35,452 nt of DNA, from assembly GCA_021733985.1 (NCBI GenBank), contig JAIPJT010000028.1:1-35452 (forward strand), read 5' to 3'. Position 1 is the first letter of the stretch. Every line of letters begins with the position of its first letter. The notes under the pieces are model-generated. The model worked only from the letters and a program-made list of their open reading frames with translations, searched no databases and was not told the origin of the DNA. The position numbers and the translations under genes were made by a program. This document shows positions 1 through 8,128 of the stretch, piece after piece. Source of the stretch: Victivallales bacterium (GTDB taxonomy: Bacteria > Verrucomicrobiota > Lentisphaeria > Victivallales > GWF2-38-69).

Positions 1-2
1 CT

Positions 3-275
3 TTCGTGGCCGATGAGGCAGAAGTTAAAGGAGTACAGATAACACTTACGAACTGGAGTAAAGGGTCTGACGGTATCCAGCTGGCTTTTGCTAATTTGGT
101 TAAAGAATTTAACGGGTTGCAGATGGCACTCGCAAACGTTGCAAGAGATTCAGGGGTATTTCAAATAGGAATTCTCAATTTTGCAAGGCAGAATTCTGAA
201 TGTGTACAGCTGGGACTTTTAAACTTTAATGACGGGTTCCTTCCGTTCTTTCCAATATTTAATTTAAGTCTATAG
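3..275 (+). CDS. C-terminal part of a short-repeat protein (5' end outside window)
   Basis: The reading frame is open from the left edge and stops at 273-275, so the true start probably lies outside the window; a GTG at 6 is possible but has no visible ribosome site. The visible part is built from repeats about 15 residues long that begin GVQ/GIQ/GLQ/VFQ and end in L-x-N, such as GVQITLTNW, GIQLAFANL, GLQMALANV and VQLGLLNFN. The alternating hydrophobic pattern suggests a beta-structured or surface repeat protein, similar to the 'surface repeat' proteins I recall from other bacteria. It ends in a hydrophobic stretch, FLPFFPIFNLSL. I do not know its function. Confidence 0.6.
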   Translation, partial: FVADEAEVKGVQITLTNWSKGSDGIQLAFANLVKEFNGLQMALANVARDSGVFQIGILNFARQNSECVQLGLLNFNDGFLPFFPIFNLSL

Positions 276-331
276 GTTGAAGGGTTGAATGGGAGATGTG
301 AAGATGTGGGGAAACTTGCCCCATACATACT

Positions 332-385
332 CTTAATCTTACTCTTAATCTTGGTCTTGGTCTTGGTCTTAATCTTGGTCTTGAC
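332..385. repeat. Hexamer microsatellite (CTTRRT, about 9 copies)
   Basis: Nine consecutive 6-bp units are variants of CTTAAT and CTTGGT (also CTTACT and CTTGAC). The tract lies between the end of the repeat-protein gene and the decayed transposase. Open frames across it (LILVLVLV on plus, KTKIKTKT on minus) are products of the repeat and not convincing genes. The unit is a multiple of three, so length changes would not shift a frame. Confidence 0.85.
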
Positions 386-438
386 GAAGGGCGCAGCTAT
401 ATTATTCAGTGCTTCACATTTTAACACTTCTTGGTATT

Positions 439-847
439 ATGGCACTGTGTCCTATAAAAACGGTAGAAAAACTTAGGTGGAAACCTCCCGGTGAATTCGG
501 AAAACTTATCGGCTTAGACCGCATTCCCGGAGTAAAGTGCCTGCGAAAAAAGTAAAATTGAGCTGGCTGAAGAAATTACGTAATTGAAAATGAACGTGCA
601 GTTAAAAAACAGGAACAGAAAAGCACAGAAAAACATATAAAGGTCGCCGTTTTTCCTGAAAAATATTCATTTAAGGCCCTTTCACCAAGCAAAAACTGTC
701 AGAATGATAGCATACAGAACTGAAACTTCTATGGCAGCAGTTATTGCTGATAAATTCAAATCTTTTGAACAGGGAAGGGCTTTATTGAGAGAAGTATTTG
801 TGACGGAAGCTGATTTAATCCCTTCAAGAAAATTATTCTTTAATTAA
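439..847 (+). pseudogene. Collapsed transposase remnant
   Basis: Three pieces in different frames resemble one transposase family that I recall as common in Lentisphaerota, Planctomycetes and some Deltaproteobacteria. The N-terminal piece (439-555) reads MALCPIKTVEKL and then PGEFGKLIGLDRIPGVK before a stop; the next bases continue in another frame as KIELAEEIT (554-583). A piece around 630-690 reads HIKVAVFPEKYSFKALSP. The C-terminal piece (about 698-847) reads MIAYRTETSMAAVIADKF and ends TEADLIPSRKLFFN. An intact member would be several hundred residues long, so the central catalytic region has been deleted and frameshifts have accumulated. The last bases overlap the 3' end of the convergent transporter gene. 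No terminal inverted repeats were found. Family membership is from memory of the motifs. Confidence 0.65.
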
Positions 848-2293
848 CCAGTCAAGTAATGGCTTAATAACCAGAACTATAAAAAATGCACATATAGTCC
901 CTACAGTAAGCCAAAAGAAAAAATTCTGATAAACCGGTAATGCCTGGATTGCAGTTGTCCCCTTCGGGACAGCTGAATAACCTGATATTAAAGCACCAAA
1001 AATGCTTCCGATTGCAGATGCAAAGAAAAATATACCATAGACAAAACCGAGATATCTATCTACAACCAGTTCTGCAACCATAGCAAGCCCTAAGCCTCCA
1101 ATGAAAATTTCTCCAAATCCCTGAAAAACATAAAACAGGAAAATCCAGGCGGAATGAACTCTGCCTGTAGAGTCGACAAAATATGTACATATCCATAAAA
1201 CTGAAAATGCTATAGCGCATGAGAAAAAACCGGCAGTAAATTTAGTTGTTATCTTAATTTTTTTTCCGCTTTTAGCGTTTTTAGCAAAAAAAGCTGCAAG
1301 AATTGGGCTGAAAATAACAATTACAACCGGATCAAATCCCTGAAAGCTTACCTGGCTGACAGGAATACCAAGTATTGAAGCATAAACATTATGTAATGAG
1401 AAAAATGTTACTGATAGATACATCTGCTGGTATAAAGTGTAGAACATTACAGCCTGCATAATAAGAATCAGCGCCGCTATCATCTTTTTTCTATCATTGG
1501 CATTTTCAAGCTTAACTGTAAAATAAAGAAATATGATTACTGATATTCCTACAAGTGTATATGTAAAAAAATACGCTACTGTTACATGCTGCAGTAAAAA
1601 AGTCGCAAGTGCGGTTAATATACTGATAAGGATAAGAACATTCACAAACCTGCCCCACTTAAATGGAAGCAGGTCAGGCTCCGAACCGATTTTCTTAACA
1701 GTTTTTTTCTGAAAGCCAAAATTTGCCAAAGCAATTACCATTCCTAATCCTGATAGGAGAAATGCAATATTCCAACCTAAATGATGCGCTATCACCGGAG
1801 CAAGAAACGTAGCGATTAAAGAGCCGATATTAATTGCCATATAGTAGTATGTATAAGCGGTATGAAGCCTCGGGTCTTTTTCATAGTAGCTTTTTGAAAG
1901 TAAACTGGATGGATTTGCTTTGAACAATCCTTCTCCAACAGCAATTAATGCCAGGCTTACATACATTAAATTGATATCCGCGCAGGAAAGAGTTATATAG
2001 CCTATAAACAATACAATGCTTCCAAGCACTATTGTTCGTTTTGTACCGAAATATTTATCCCCGATATATCCGCCTATTATTATAAAGGCCCACATTAACG
2101 CAGAGAACGCACCGAAAAGTTTGAAAGCATGTGATTCGGTAAAATTCAGTACTTCTACAAAATAGAAATAAACTATTACTGTATTCATTACATAATAGCC
2201 GAATCTTTCCCAAAACTCCAGAAAGAAAATCATATAAAATGCTTTTGGATGCTTCTGGTGTGCTAAATCAGCATAACTGTTATCATTTGACAT
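833..2293 (-). CDS. POT/PTR2-family proton-coupled peptide transporter
   Basis: This inner-membrane protein of 486 residues has the hallmark of the proton-dependent oligopeptide transporter family near its start: EFWERFGYY at residues 26-34, where the E-x-x-E-R motif couples proton movement to transport. About 12-14 hydrophobic segments follow, including the loop GEGLFKANPSSLL. Expected substrates are di- and tripeptides. Its ATG lies 33 bp after the bactofilin stop on the same strand, and a GAGG-type ribosome site sits in that gap, so the two may be cotranscribed. The 3' end overlaps the transposase remnant by about 15 bp. The family call is firm; the exact substrate is not. Confidence 0.9.
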   Translation of the reverse strand: MSNDNSYADLAHQKHPKAFYMIFFLEFWERFGYYVMNTVIVYFYFVEVLNFTESHAFKLFGAFSALMWAFIIIGGYIGDKYFGTKRTIVLGSIVLFIGYITLSCADINLMYVSLALIAVGEGLFKANPSSLLSKSYYEKDPRLHTAYTYYYMAINIGSLIATFLAPVIAHHLGWNIAFLLSGLGMVIALANFGFQKKTVKKIGSEPDLLPFKWGRFVNVLILISILTALATFLLQHVTVAYFFTYTLVGISVIIFLYFTVKLENANDRKKMIAALILIMQAVMFYTLYQQMYLSVTFFSLHNVYASILGIPVSQVSFQGFDPVVIVIFSPILAAFFAKNAKSGKKIKITTKFTAGFFSCAIAFSVLWICTYFVDSTGRVHSAWIFLFYVFQGFGEIFIGGLGLAMVAELVVDRYLGFVYGIFFFASAIGSIFGALISGYSAVPKGTTAIQALPVYQNFFFWLTVGTICAFFIVLVIKPLLDWLIKE

Positions 2294-2326
2294 AGGTTCA
2301 ATTACCTCGCTTTCAAGAAAATTTAA

Positions 2327-2824
2327 TTAATCTTTCTTATTATTTTTTGGTACAGGTGTTCCCGCTTTTATACCACCTGGGTTTACATTACATTTTCCAA
2401 CAAAATAAACACCTTCTTCAATAGAAAGAGTTTTGGCTGTCAAATCACCGATAAGCTGTGCTTTTTCTTTAAGTTCAATCTTTTCTGTAGCAGTAACATT
2501 ACCTTCAACTTTTCCTTCAATAATAGCATTTTTAACTTTGAAGTCAGCTTTTACAGATCCAGTTTTACCAACAATAATTTCTCCATCTTTAGTAATAAGT
2601 TCACCTTCAAATTTACAGTTCACTTCAAGTACATTGTTAAATTTAATTGAGCCGTTAATTTCTATATCAGGTGTTAATGTTGTTGCATTGCTCTTGTCCA
2701 TTGTTAAGGCTGTTACTTTGCTTTTGTCCATATTGAGTTCCTTTGCTGAATTATTTTCTTTATTATTATTATCACCATAATTTAATGAATCTGAATCATC
2801 ATCCTTTTTGAAAAATTTTTTCAT
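2327..2824 (-). CDS. Bactofilin (polymer-forming cytoskeletal protein)
   Basis: The protein has 165 residues from the ATG at 2824, chosen because AAAGG lies about 8 nt upstream; a TTG at 2842 is in frame but would place the ribosome site inside the gene. The middle (about 50-145) is the bactofilin beta-helix with short repeats, for example DIEINGSIKF, FEGELITKDGEIIVG, IEGKVEGNVTA and LIGDLTAKTLSIEEG. Flanking tails are charged and disordered (DDDSDSLNYGDNNNKENN; PVPKNNKKD), as usual in the family. The N-terminal tail holds a small internal duplication, MDKSKVTALT and MDKSNATTLT. Bactofilins form nucleotide-independent filaments at the membrane involved in cell shape or wall synthesis; its role here is not evident from its neighbours. 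Confidence 0.9.
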   Translation of the reverse strand: MKKFFKKDDDSDSLNYGDNNNKENNSAKELNMDKSKVTALTMDKSNATTLTPDIEINGSIKFNNVLEVNCKFEGELITKDGEIIVGKTGSVKADFKVKNAIIEGKVEGNVTATEKIELKEKAQLIGDLTAKTLSIEEGVYFVGKCNVNPGGIKAGTPVPKNNKKD

Positions 2825-3120
2825 TGGCACTACCTTTGTCAATTTTATTATAAGTTTACTAAAAATGCAATCTAAAATTAATGTTTGTCCAATGTGTTAT
2901 AGAGACTTTGTCATCAATCCTGGCATTGGAATAAGTTTAAATAGGGTTCTTCTGCGTTTTCATCAAGCAATAAAAAATTTTTCAAAACTTCATACTTATC
3001 AAATATCACTTAGATTAACCTACAATGATATTTATATGTTAATTAAAAGCTGTAGTCAATGCACTTTTCTATTGTTTTTAATACTTTTAATTTGAACAAT
3101 TCCTCAGAATCAATCTGAAC

Positions 3121-3617
3121 CTAAACCTTTCTTTGCTTTGGGGCAGCAACACTGTCGTAAATAAGCCATATTTTAAAGCCACTTGCCGCTGGAGGATATA
3201 AAACCCTGCCCATTGATGATTTTACTTAACTTACATTTTCAAATTTATGCTTGAGAGGATTATTCATAATCAGGCAATTTTGCATACACTATAATCAACA
3301 TTTTTTGGTCACGTTTGTTCCACAATAAAGCGTTCAAGTGCCTTTGTTTCCAATCACTGGCTATCAAGTTAGGAAAAAACTGTCCATAAACAACAAAGGT
3401 TCAGAATCTTTCCATTTTGAAGGTCCTTTTGGATAGCCTATTAACTGAACAGTATAACCAAGCATTGTATTTAAAGTCTGATGGGTACTTATTTTTATGT
3501 AATCAGTTTTTCTCCTGTTACAGGATAAATCTTCTTTTCTTCAGGTATAACTTTGTGCTCTGTTACTACAGGAAAATCATCAGGTGAATTTACTTTTTTT
3601 CCCGCTTTTATCAACAC
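3121..3617 (-). pseudogene. Decayed coding remnant, family unknown
   Basis: The 1.5 kb between the bactofilin start and tRNA-Tyr has no intact gene. On the minus strand three protein-like fragments follow each other in different frames: 3617-3495 (ends IPEEKKIYPVTGEKLIT), about 3492-3364 (TMLGYTVQLIGYPKGPSKW) and 3213-3121 (MGRVLYPPAASGFKIW, then LIYDSVAAPKQRKV). Their composition is protein-like, and I infer the wreck of one secreted or envelope protein gene broken by frameshifts and stops. I do not recognise the family. The stretch 2843-3120 shows nothing I can support. Confidence 0.3.
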
Positions 3618-3684
3618 ATTCTTTTTTATTAATTTATTTTTAAAGGTGTTAAATTTAATTTGAGTCTAAATGGGGGTAAAAAAA

Positions 3685-4356
3685 ATGGTGGTGGGAGGTG
3701 GATTCGCCATATCATCCGATATGGCGCCATGTTGGATAACATGGCGAACCTGATTTTTGATAATTTGTTGACCTAGAGTTTAGTTTTTTATAAATACGGG
3801 GGAAATATTTATTAATTTATAGAAAACGTATTGAAAGATTGTGATTTAAAAAATGGTGGTGGGAGGTGGATTCGCCATATCATCCGATATGGCGCCATGT
3901 TGGATAACATGGCGAACCTGATTTTTGATAATTTGTTGACCTAGTGTTTAGTCTTTTATAAATACGGGGAAAATATTTATTAATTTATAGAAAACGTATT
4001 GAAAGATTGAGATTTAAAAAATGGTGGTGGGAGGTGGATTCGCCATATCATCCGATATGGCGCCATGTTGGATAACATGGCGAACCTGATTTTTGATAAT
4101 TTGTTGACCTAGAGTTTAGTTTTTTATAAATATGGGGGAAATATTTATTAATTTATAGAAAACGTATTGAAAGATTGAGATTTAAAAAGTGGTGGTGGGA
4201 GGTGGATTCGCCATATCATCCGATATGGCGCCATGTTGGATAACATGGCGAACCTGATTTTTGATAATTTGTTGACCTAGAGTTTAGTCTTTTATAAATA
4301 CGGGGAAAATATTTATAAATTTATAGAAAACGTATTGAAAGATTGAGATTTAAAAA
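3685..4356 (-). repeat. 168-bp tandem array: tRNA-Tyr 3' ends opened by double hairpins
   Basis: Four head-to-tail units (3685-3852, 3853-4020, 4021-4188, 4189-4356), nearly identical and exactly 168 bp apart, run in register into the true tRNA-Tyr gene, whose 3' end is the next unit's start. On the minus strand each unit has an AT-rich spacer of about 106 bp, then GGTTCG, hairpin 1 CCATGTTATCCAACATGG, CG, hairpin 2 CCATATCGGATGATATGG, then CGAATCCACC and the rest of the tRNA-Tyr 3' end through CCA, followed by T6. In the leftmost unit the 21-base tRNA match is 3686-3706, hairpin 2 is 3707-3724 and hairpin 1 is 3727-3744. The hairpins sit exactly where the T-loop TTCGAAT would close. No open frame of note lies in the unit. 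A sister structure follows tRNA-Lys. Confidence 0.95.
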
Positions 4357-4357
4357 A

Positions 4358-4442
4358 TGGTGGTGGGAGGTGGATTCGAACCACCGAACTCTGAGAGGGC
4401 AGATTTACAGTCTGCTGCGGTTGACCGCTTCGCTATCCCACC
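4358..4442 (-). tRNA. tRNA-Tyr (GTA)
   Basis: A complete class II tRNA of 85 nt including encoded CCA. The acceptor GGTGGGA (5' end at 4442) pairs with TCCCACC (4362-4368), followed by discriminator A and CCA (4358-4360). The anticodon loop CTGTAAA gives GUA. The T-arm is GGTGG-TTCGAAT-CCACC and a long variable arm is present, as expected for tRNA-Tyr. Seven bases separate it from tRNA-Gly upstream. Its 3' end from CGAAT onward is repeated four times in the array immediately downstream. Confidence 0.95.
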
Positions 4443-4449
4443 TGAAAGA

Positions 4450-4523
4450 TGGAGCGGGCGAAGGGAATCGAACCCTCCTAATCAGCTTGGAAGGCTGGAG
4501 CATTACCACTATGCTACGCCCGC
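4450..4523 (-). tRNA. tRNA-Gly (TCC)
   Basis: A complete 74-nt tRNA including encoded CCA. The acceptor GCGGGCG (4517-4523) pairs with CGCCCGC, with discriminator T and CCA at 4450-4452. The anticodon stem CAGCC-TTCCAA-GCTG gives anticodon UCC. The T-arm is AGGG-TTCGATT-CCCT. It is the first gene of a two-tRNA transcript with tRNA-Tyr. Confidence 0.95.
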
Positions 4524-4540
4524 TTTATAATTGAACTTAT

Positions 4541-4568
4541 AAATTACTTTAACTAAATGAATTGTCAA
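4541..4568 (-). promoter_or_regulatory. Probable promoter of the tRNA-Gly/tRNA-Tyr unit
   Basis: On the minus strand a perfect TTGACA lies at 4568-4563, followed after 16 bp by TAATTT (4546-4541), a weak -10. The tRNA 5' end at 4523 is 17 nt further on, a usual distance for a stable-RNA promoter. The -35 box is convincing; the -10 is the uncertain part. Confidence 0.5.
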
Positions 4569-4576
4569 ATATTGAA

Positions 4577-6808
4577 TTAATTTTTTTTAACAATTTTTTT
4601 GTTTTTACCGTTTCTTAGAATTGATATATAGTCAGACATGATATTAACTGATTCTCTGAGTAATAAATCATCTGAAAGCATGTCATCAACAGATTTTTCT
4701 TTTGCGTTCTTCTGAGAAATGGTCGATTTAAGAATTTTCTTTTGAGAGGAAAGGAGTTTTTTTTCTTTTTTATATTTTTCTATACGTTTATGCCTGTTAA
4801 GTGAAACTTCCTTTCTGTTTTTAAGTTTTTCATACATATCAAGGAGTTTATTAAGCTTTTGAAAATCCTTATCATTTTTTCTTCTGTTTTGAGATTTCAT
4901 GTTAAGTAATTTAATATAAGGTTTGATTACCTTATAGTCCTTATGCGGAACAGGAGCTATATAATCCCAGGGGAGGGCATGGTCAAGCTCTTTTTCACCG
5001 ATATTCAGGCTGTTCGTAAAAGAGTTGAAAGTAATATCCGGAATAACACCTTTCAGCTGTGTAGAACTTCCGTTTATCCTGTAAAACATGGCATTAGTAA
5101 GTTTTATTGCGCCGAGTTTGCAGTCCAGGAAGTTAAAAGGTTTAACCAGCCTGTCCAGTGCAAAAACAGTTTGAACAGTGCCTTTACCGTGAGTGCTCTT
5201 ATCTCCTACAATGACAGCTCTGTTGTAATCCTTCATTGCTCCGGCAAAAATTTCTGCAGCTGAAGCGCTTAGTTTACTTACTAAAACAAGCAGAGGTCCT
5301 TCATAAATACATTCTTCATCCTTATCTCTCTCAATATGTATTTCATTATTATGGTTTTTAATTTGGACAATAGGCCCTTTTTTAACAAAAAGGCCTGTCA
5401 GGTCTATAGCATCTTTCAGGCTACCACCGCCGTTCGCTCTAAGGTCAATTATCAGTCCGTCTATATTTTTCTTTTTCAGTTTTTTAATAATTTTTTTGAC
5501 ATCTGAAGTCGAGCATTTAAGGTTTTTTTTATTGTCTGAAGCGGCTTTAAAATCATAGTAAAAAGAAGGAATATTTATGATACCGATTTTAAGTTTTTCT
5601 CCCTTTTCGGTCTCTTTTTCTATAATTTGGTCATGTGCTTCGGCGTCCTTAAGTTTTACGATTCCACGAATGATTTTAATTGTCCGAGGTATACCGTGTA
5701 TACCTTCTTCCGCAGGAAGTATGTTTAGATAAACAGGGGTACCTTTTTTGCCTCTTATTTTTGTCACTACATCGGAGATCGGCATATCGATAACATTTAT
5801 AATTCTGGACTTTTTATCGCCGACTCCGATTATTCTGTCTCCTGCATGAAGGTTGTCACTTTTGTCTGCAGGGCCGCCGGGTATAATTCTTTCTATTTTA
5901 ATATAGCCGTTATCATCGGATAAGTATGCTCCTATTCCGACAAAAGAAAGTTTCATTTGGATATTGAAATTTTCTTCAGTATGCGGAGACATATACGAGG
6001 AGTGCGGATCATATATATGCGTAAACGAGTTGAGATAAATTTCCAGTATTTTTATCGGTTTATTTTTTTCCAGGTAGTTGAGGTATGAATCCAGCCGTTT
6101 AATTATTCTTTGTTTGGGTGTCCTATTTTTGCCTATACTTTTATTATCAACTTTTTTCTTATTCCTAGTCTTATTCTTACTTTCCTTGCTTTTACTTTTT
6201 TTATCCTTTGCAGTTTCTGTCATAGGTTTTGATTGGAGTGACTGGTTTTCTTTGGCGATTTTATCCATTAACTGAAAAGTAAGCAGTTCATTTTTGATTT
6301 TTTTTCTCCAGATTTTATCAAGTACTTTTTCGTTTTTAGCCCAGGAAACTTCAGATCTGTCAAAATTATAAGATTCATCAGTATTGAAATTGAATTTTTG
6401 TTTCAATAGATTCTTAGCAAACTCAGTTCTTTTTTTCACTTTTCTGATGAACAGGTTATAAGCTCTGAAAGCGAACTCTGTATTACCTTCTTCGATTTCC
6501 TCATACAGTGAAGTTTTTATTGAATTTTTTAAAAAGTCTATATTTTTCTTTGTAAAATAAAGCCGGTTAGGGTCAAGGTTCTTTAAATAATTTTTAAAAA
6601 GTTCGGAAGAAACAGTATTGGGGGCGAGTTTAAAATGATTTTTAAAATTATCATCTATTAATATGGACGTTATTATTTTTGTTATAATACTGTAACTATA
6701 TTGCGGATATAGTTTGTTATAGGCCGAAACACGAAGTACAACCAACAGTGAACATATAAATATAAGATATTTAATTTTTTTAATAATCAACATAATTATT
6801 TTCTTCAA
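4577..6808 (-). CDS. prc: Prc-type tail-specific protease (S41 family, PDZ)
   Basis: A 743-residue protease with an N-terminal hydrophobic signal (YLIFICSLLVVLRVSA), so it acts in the periplasm. The region with LDPNRLYFTKKNIDFL is the N-terminal domain of Prc-like enzymes; a PDZ domain spans about 285-370 (GIGAYLSDDNGYIKIERIIP); the S41 core carries SASAAEIFAGAMKDY and GKGTVQ. By alignment from memory with E. coli Prc, the catalytic serine is S516 and the lysine K542, with D527 nearby, all present. A Prc-type C-terminal extension follows (DDLLLRESVNIMSDYI). A very lysine-rich insert lies near residues 200-235 (KDKKSKSKESKNKTRNKKK). Prc trims C-termini of envelope proteins and degrades misfolded or cell-wall-related substrates. 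It stands alone, 240 bp from pheA. Confidence 0.9.
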   Translation of the reverse strand: MKKIIMLIIKKIKYLIFICSLLVVLRVSAYNKLYPQYSYSIITKIITSILIDDNFKNHFKLAPNTVSSELFKNYLKNLDPNRLYFTKKNIDFLKNSIKTSLYEEIEEGNTEFAFRAYNLFIRKVKKRTEFAKNLLKQKFNFNTDESYNFDRSEVSWAKNEKVLDKIWRKKIKNELLTFQLMDKIAKENQSLQSKPMTETAKDKKSKSKESKNKTRNKKKVDNKSIGKNRTPKQRIIKRLDSYLNYLEKNKPIKILEIYLNSFTHIYDPHSSYMSPHTEENFNIQMKLSFVGIGAYLSDDNGYIKIERIIPGGPADKSDNLHAGDRIIGVGDKKSRIINVIDMPISDVVTKIRGKKGTPVYLNILPAEEGIHGIPRTIKIIRGIVKLKDAEAHDQIIEKETEKGEKLKIGIINIPSFYYDFKAASDNKKNLKCSTSDVKKIIKKLKKKNIDGLIIDLRANGGGSLKDAIDLTGLFVKKGPIVQIKNHNNEIHIERDKDEECIYEGPLLVLVSKLSASAAEIFAGAMKDYNRAVIVGDKSTHGKGTVQTVFALDRLVKPFNFLDCKLGAIKLTNAMFYRINGSSTQLKGVIPDITFNSFTNSLNIGEKELDHALPWDYIAPVPHKDYKVIKPYIKLLNMKSQNRRKNDKDFQKLNKLLDMYEKLKNRKEVSLNRHKRIEKYKKEKKLLSSQKKILKSTISQKNAKEKSVDDMLSDDLLLRESVNIMSDYISILRNGKNKKIVKKN

Positions 6809-7048
6809 AAGCAGTTAACAGATATTGGTTAATAATATTATTATAAAAGAAGTCATTGTCTATTACAAAAACGAATAAAAAAACATATAATATAAATATA
6901 TACCCAATACGATTGATTTTCGAGATTTCAGTACAAACAAAATTTTACGCGTCTATATATATTCTTGTGTCTTACAGACCCGTAATCCGGGAATTTTCAG
7001 TTTATTTTATCTTATGTATTTCAAAAATTAAATCAGCTCTTTATAGGT

Positions 7049-8128
7049 TTACAGAATATCATCAGATTTTGGGTAGCTTCCAAGTATTTTTAATGATGTA
7101 CATTTAGGCCTTAAACAGGAAAGTGCTTTGTTAAAAGATTTATCGCAGCAGTGTCCGAGGTAATCTATAAAAAAACAATATTCCCATTTACTGTTTTTTA
7201 CAGGGCGGCTTTCAAACATCGTGGCAGTGATATTATTTTCTTTAAACGGCATTAATGTGTCACACAGTGCTCCGCTTTCGTTGTTTACTACATAGCATAT
7301 AGTTGTTTTATCATCTCCTGTCGGTTTTGGTTTTTGCTTTCCAATAATAAGATATCTTGTAATATTATCCGGATTATTTTCTACGTTTCTAACAATTGAA
7401 TGAAGCCGCGGGAAAGAAGTTGAAAAGGCGGGATTTGCAATAACTGCTGAATTTTCAGTATTTAATGCGGCCTGTGCTGCTTTGTCATCAGTTTCCACAG
7501 TGATTTTTATTGCATGAGCCAGATTTCTGGAAATCCATACAGAACATTCCTCAAATTTTTCTTTTGTGCAGTAAAGGGTATTTATTTCTTTTACTTTAGA
7601 GCATCTTGACAGTAAATTTTTATGAAAACAGACATTTATCTCTGCGCAGATCAAAGCTTCTGAAGTTATGAATTCATCAAGAGTACTGCTGAAAACTCCA
7701 TCCCTGGAATTCTCAACAGGTATAATGCCATAATCGACTCTTTCATTTGCAACATCCGAAAAAACAGAATGTAGGCTGTCATAAGGCAGGCAATTTACAT
7801 TTTTACCGAATTTACCTAAAGCGGCATATTTAGCCATGGAAGAAGCATTGTCTCCGGTGTAGGCAATTGTAAGGGGATGTTCAAGGGCAAGAGCGCCGGA
7901 CATAATTTCTCTGTAAATAGCTCTTAAGACCTTTGTCTGTAAAGGACCGGTATTAATTTTTTCCAGCTTTGACAGCAGTTTTTTTTCTCTTTCGGGAACA
8001 TATATTTCATGAGATCTTGATTTCTTCCATTTTCCGACTTCTTTTACGTAGTTATATCTTTCGTTTAACAGATTTAATATCTGTTCATCTATTTTATCAA
8101 TTTCTGTTCTAATTTTATCCAGTTCCAT
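7049..8128 (-). CDS. pheA: Bifunctional chorismate mutase / prephenate dehydratase
   Basis: The 359-residue P-protein converts chorismate to prephenate and then phenylpyruvate, committing to phenylalanine. Residues 1-80 are an AroQ-type mutase helix bundle (DKIRTEIDKIDEQILNLLNERY). Residues 85-262 are the dehydratase domain, with TIAYTGDNASSMAKYAAL, YGIIPVENSRDGVFSSTLDEF and the catalytic NITRYLIIG (T257, R258). Residues 275-355 form an ACT domain with ESRP at 306-309, the motif that binds phenylalanine for feedback inhibition, so the enzyme is probably feedback-regulated. aroB of the same pathway lies 6 kb away and not in the same operon. The 240 bp downstream (6809-7048) and the bases 8129-8350 hold nothing else recognisable. 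Confidence 0.95.
   Translation of the reverse strand: MELDKIRTEIDKIDEQILNLLNERYNYVKEVGKWKKSRSHEIYVPEREKKLLSKLEKINTGPLQTKVLRAIYREIMSGALALEHPLTIAYTGDNASSMAKYAALGKFGKNVNCLPYDSLHSVFSDVANERVDYGIIPVENSRDGVFSSTLDEFITSEALICAEINVCFHKNLLSRCSKVKEINTLYCTKEKFEECSVWISRNLAHAIKITVETDDKAAQAALNTENSAVIANPAFSTSFPRLHSIVRNVENNPDNITRYLIIGKQKPKPTGDDKTTICYVVNNESGALCDTLMPFKENNITATMFESRPVKNSKWEYCFFIDYLGHCCDKSFNKALSCLRPKCTSLKILGSYPKSDDIL

Noticed and set aside
285-476. Open frames across the hexamer tract (LILVLVLV / KTKIKTKT)
   Set aside because: They are translations of the microsatellite and run into the transposase remnant in a different frame.
2808-3095. 95-residue plus-strand open frame with CPMCYRDF
   Set aside because: It overlaps the bactofilin start antisense, has no ribosome site, and is mainly AT-rich sequence translated by chance.
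3685-4356. CRISPR array
   Set aside because: The units are 168 bp and identical almost throughout, with no short repeats and no variable spacers; no cas gene is nearby.
3685-4356. Integron cassette array with attC sites
   Set aside because: The hairpin ends lack the GTTRRRY/RYYYAAC core (they read GTTCGCC and GGCGAAC), no integrase is visible, and the units carry no gene.
4343-4534. 63-residue plus-strand open frame
   Set aside because: It runs antisense through the tRNA-Tyr and tRNA-Gly genes (the 'WWWEVDSNHR' type of translated tRNA) and is an artefact.
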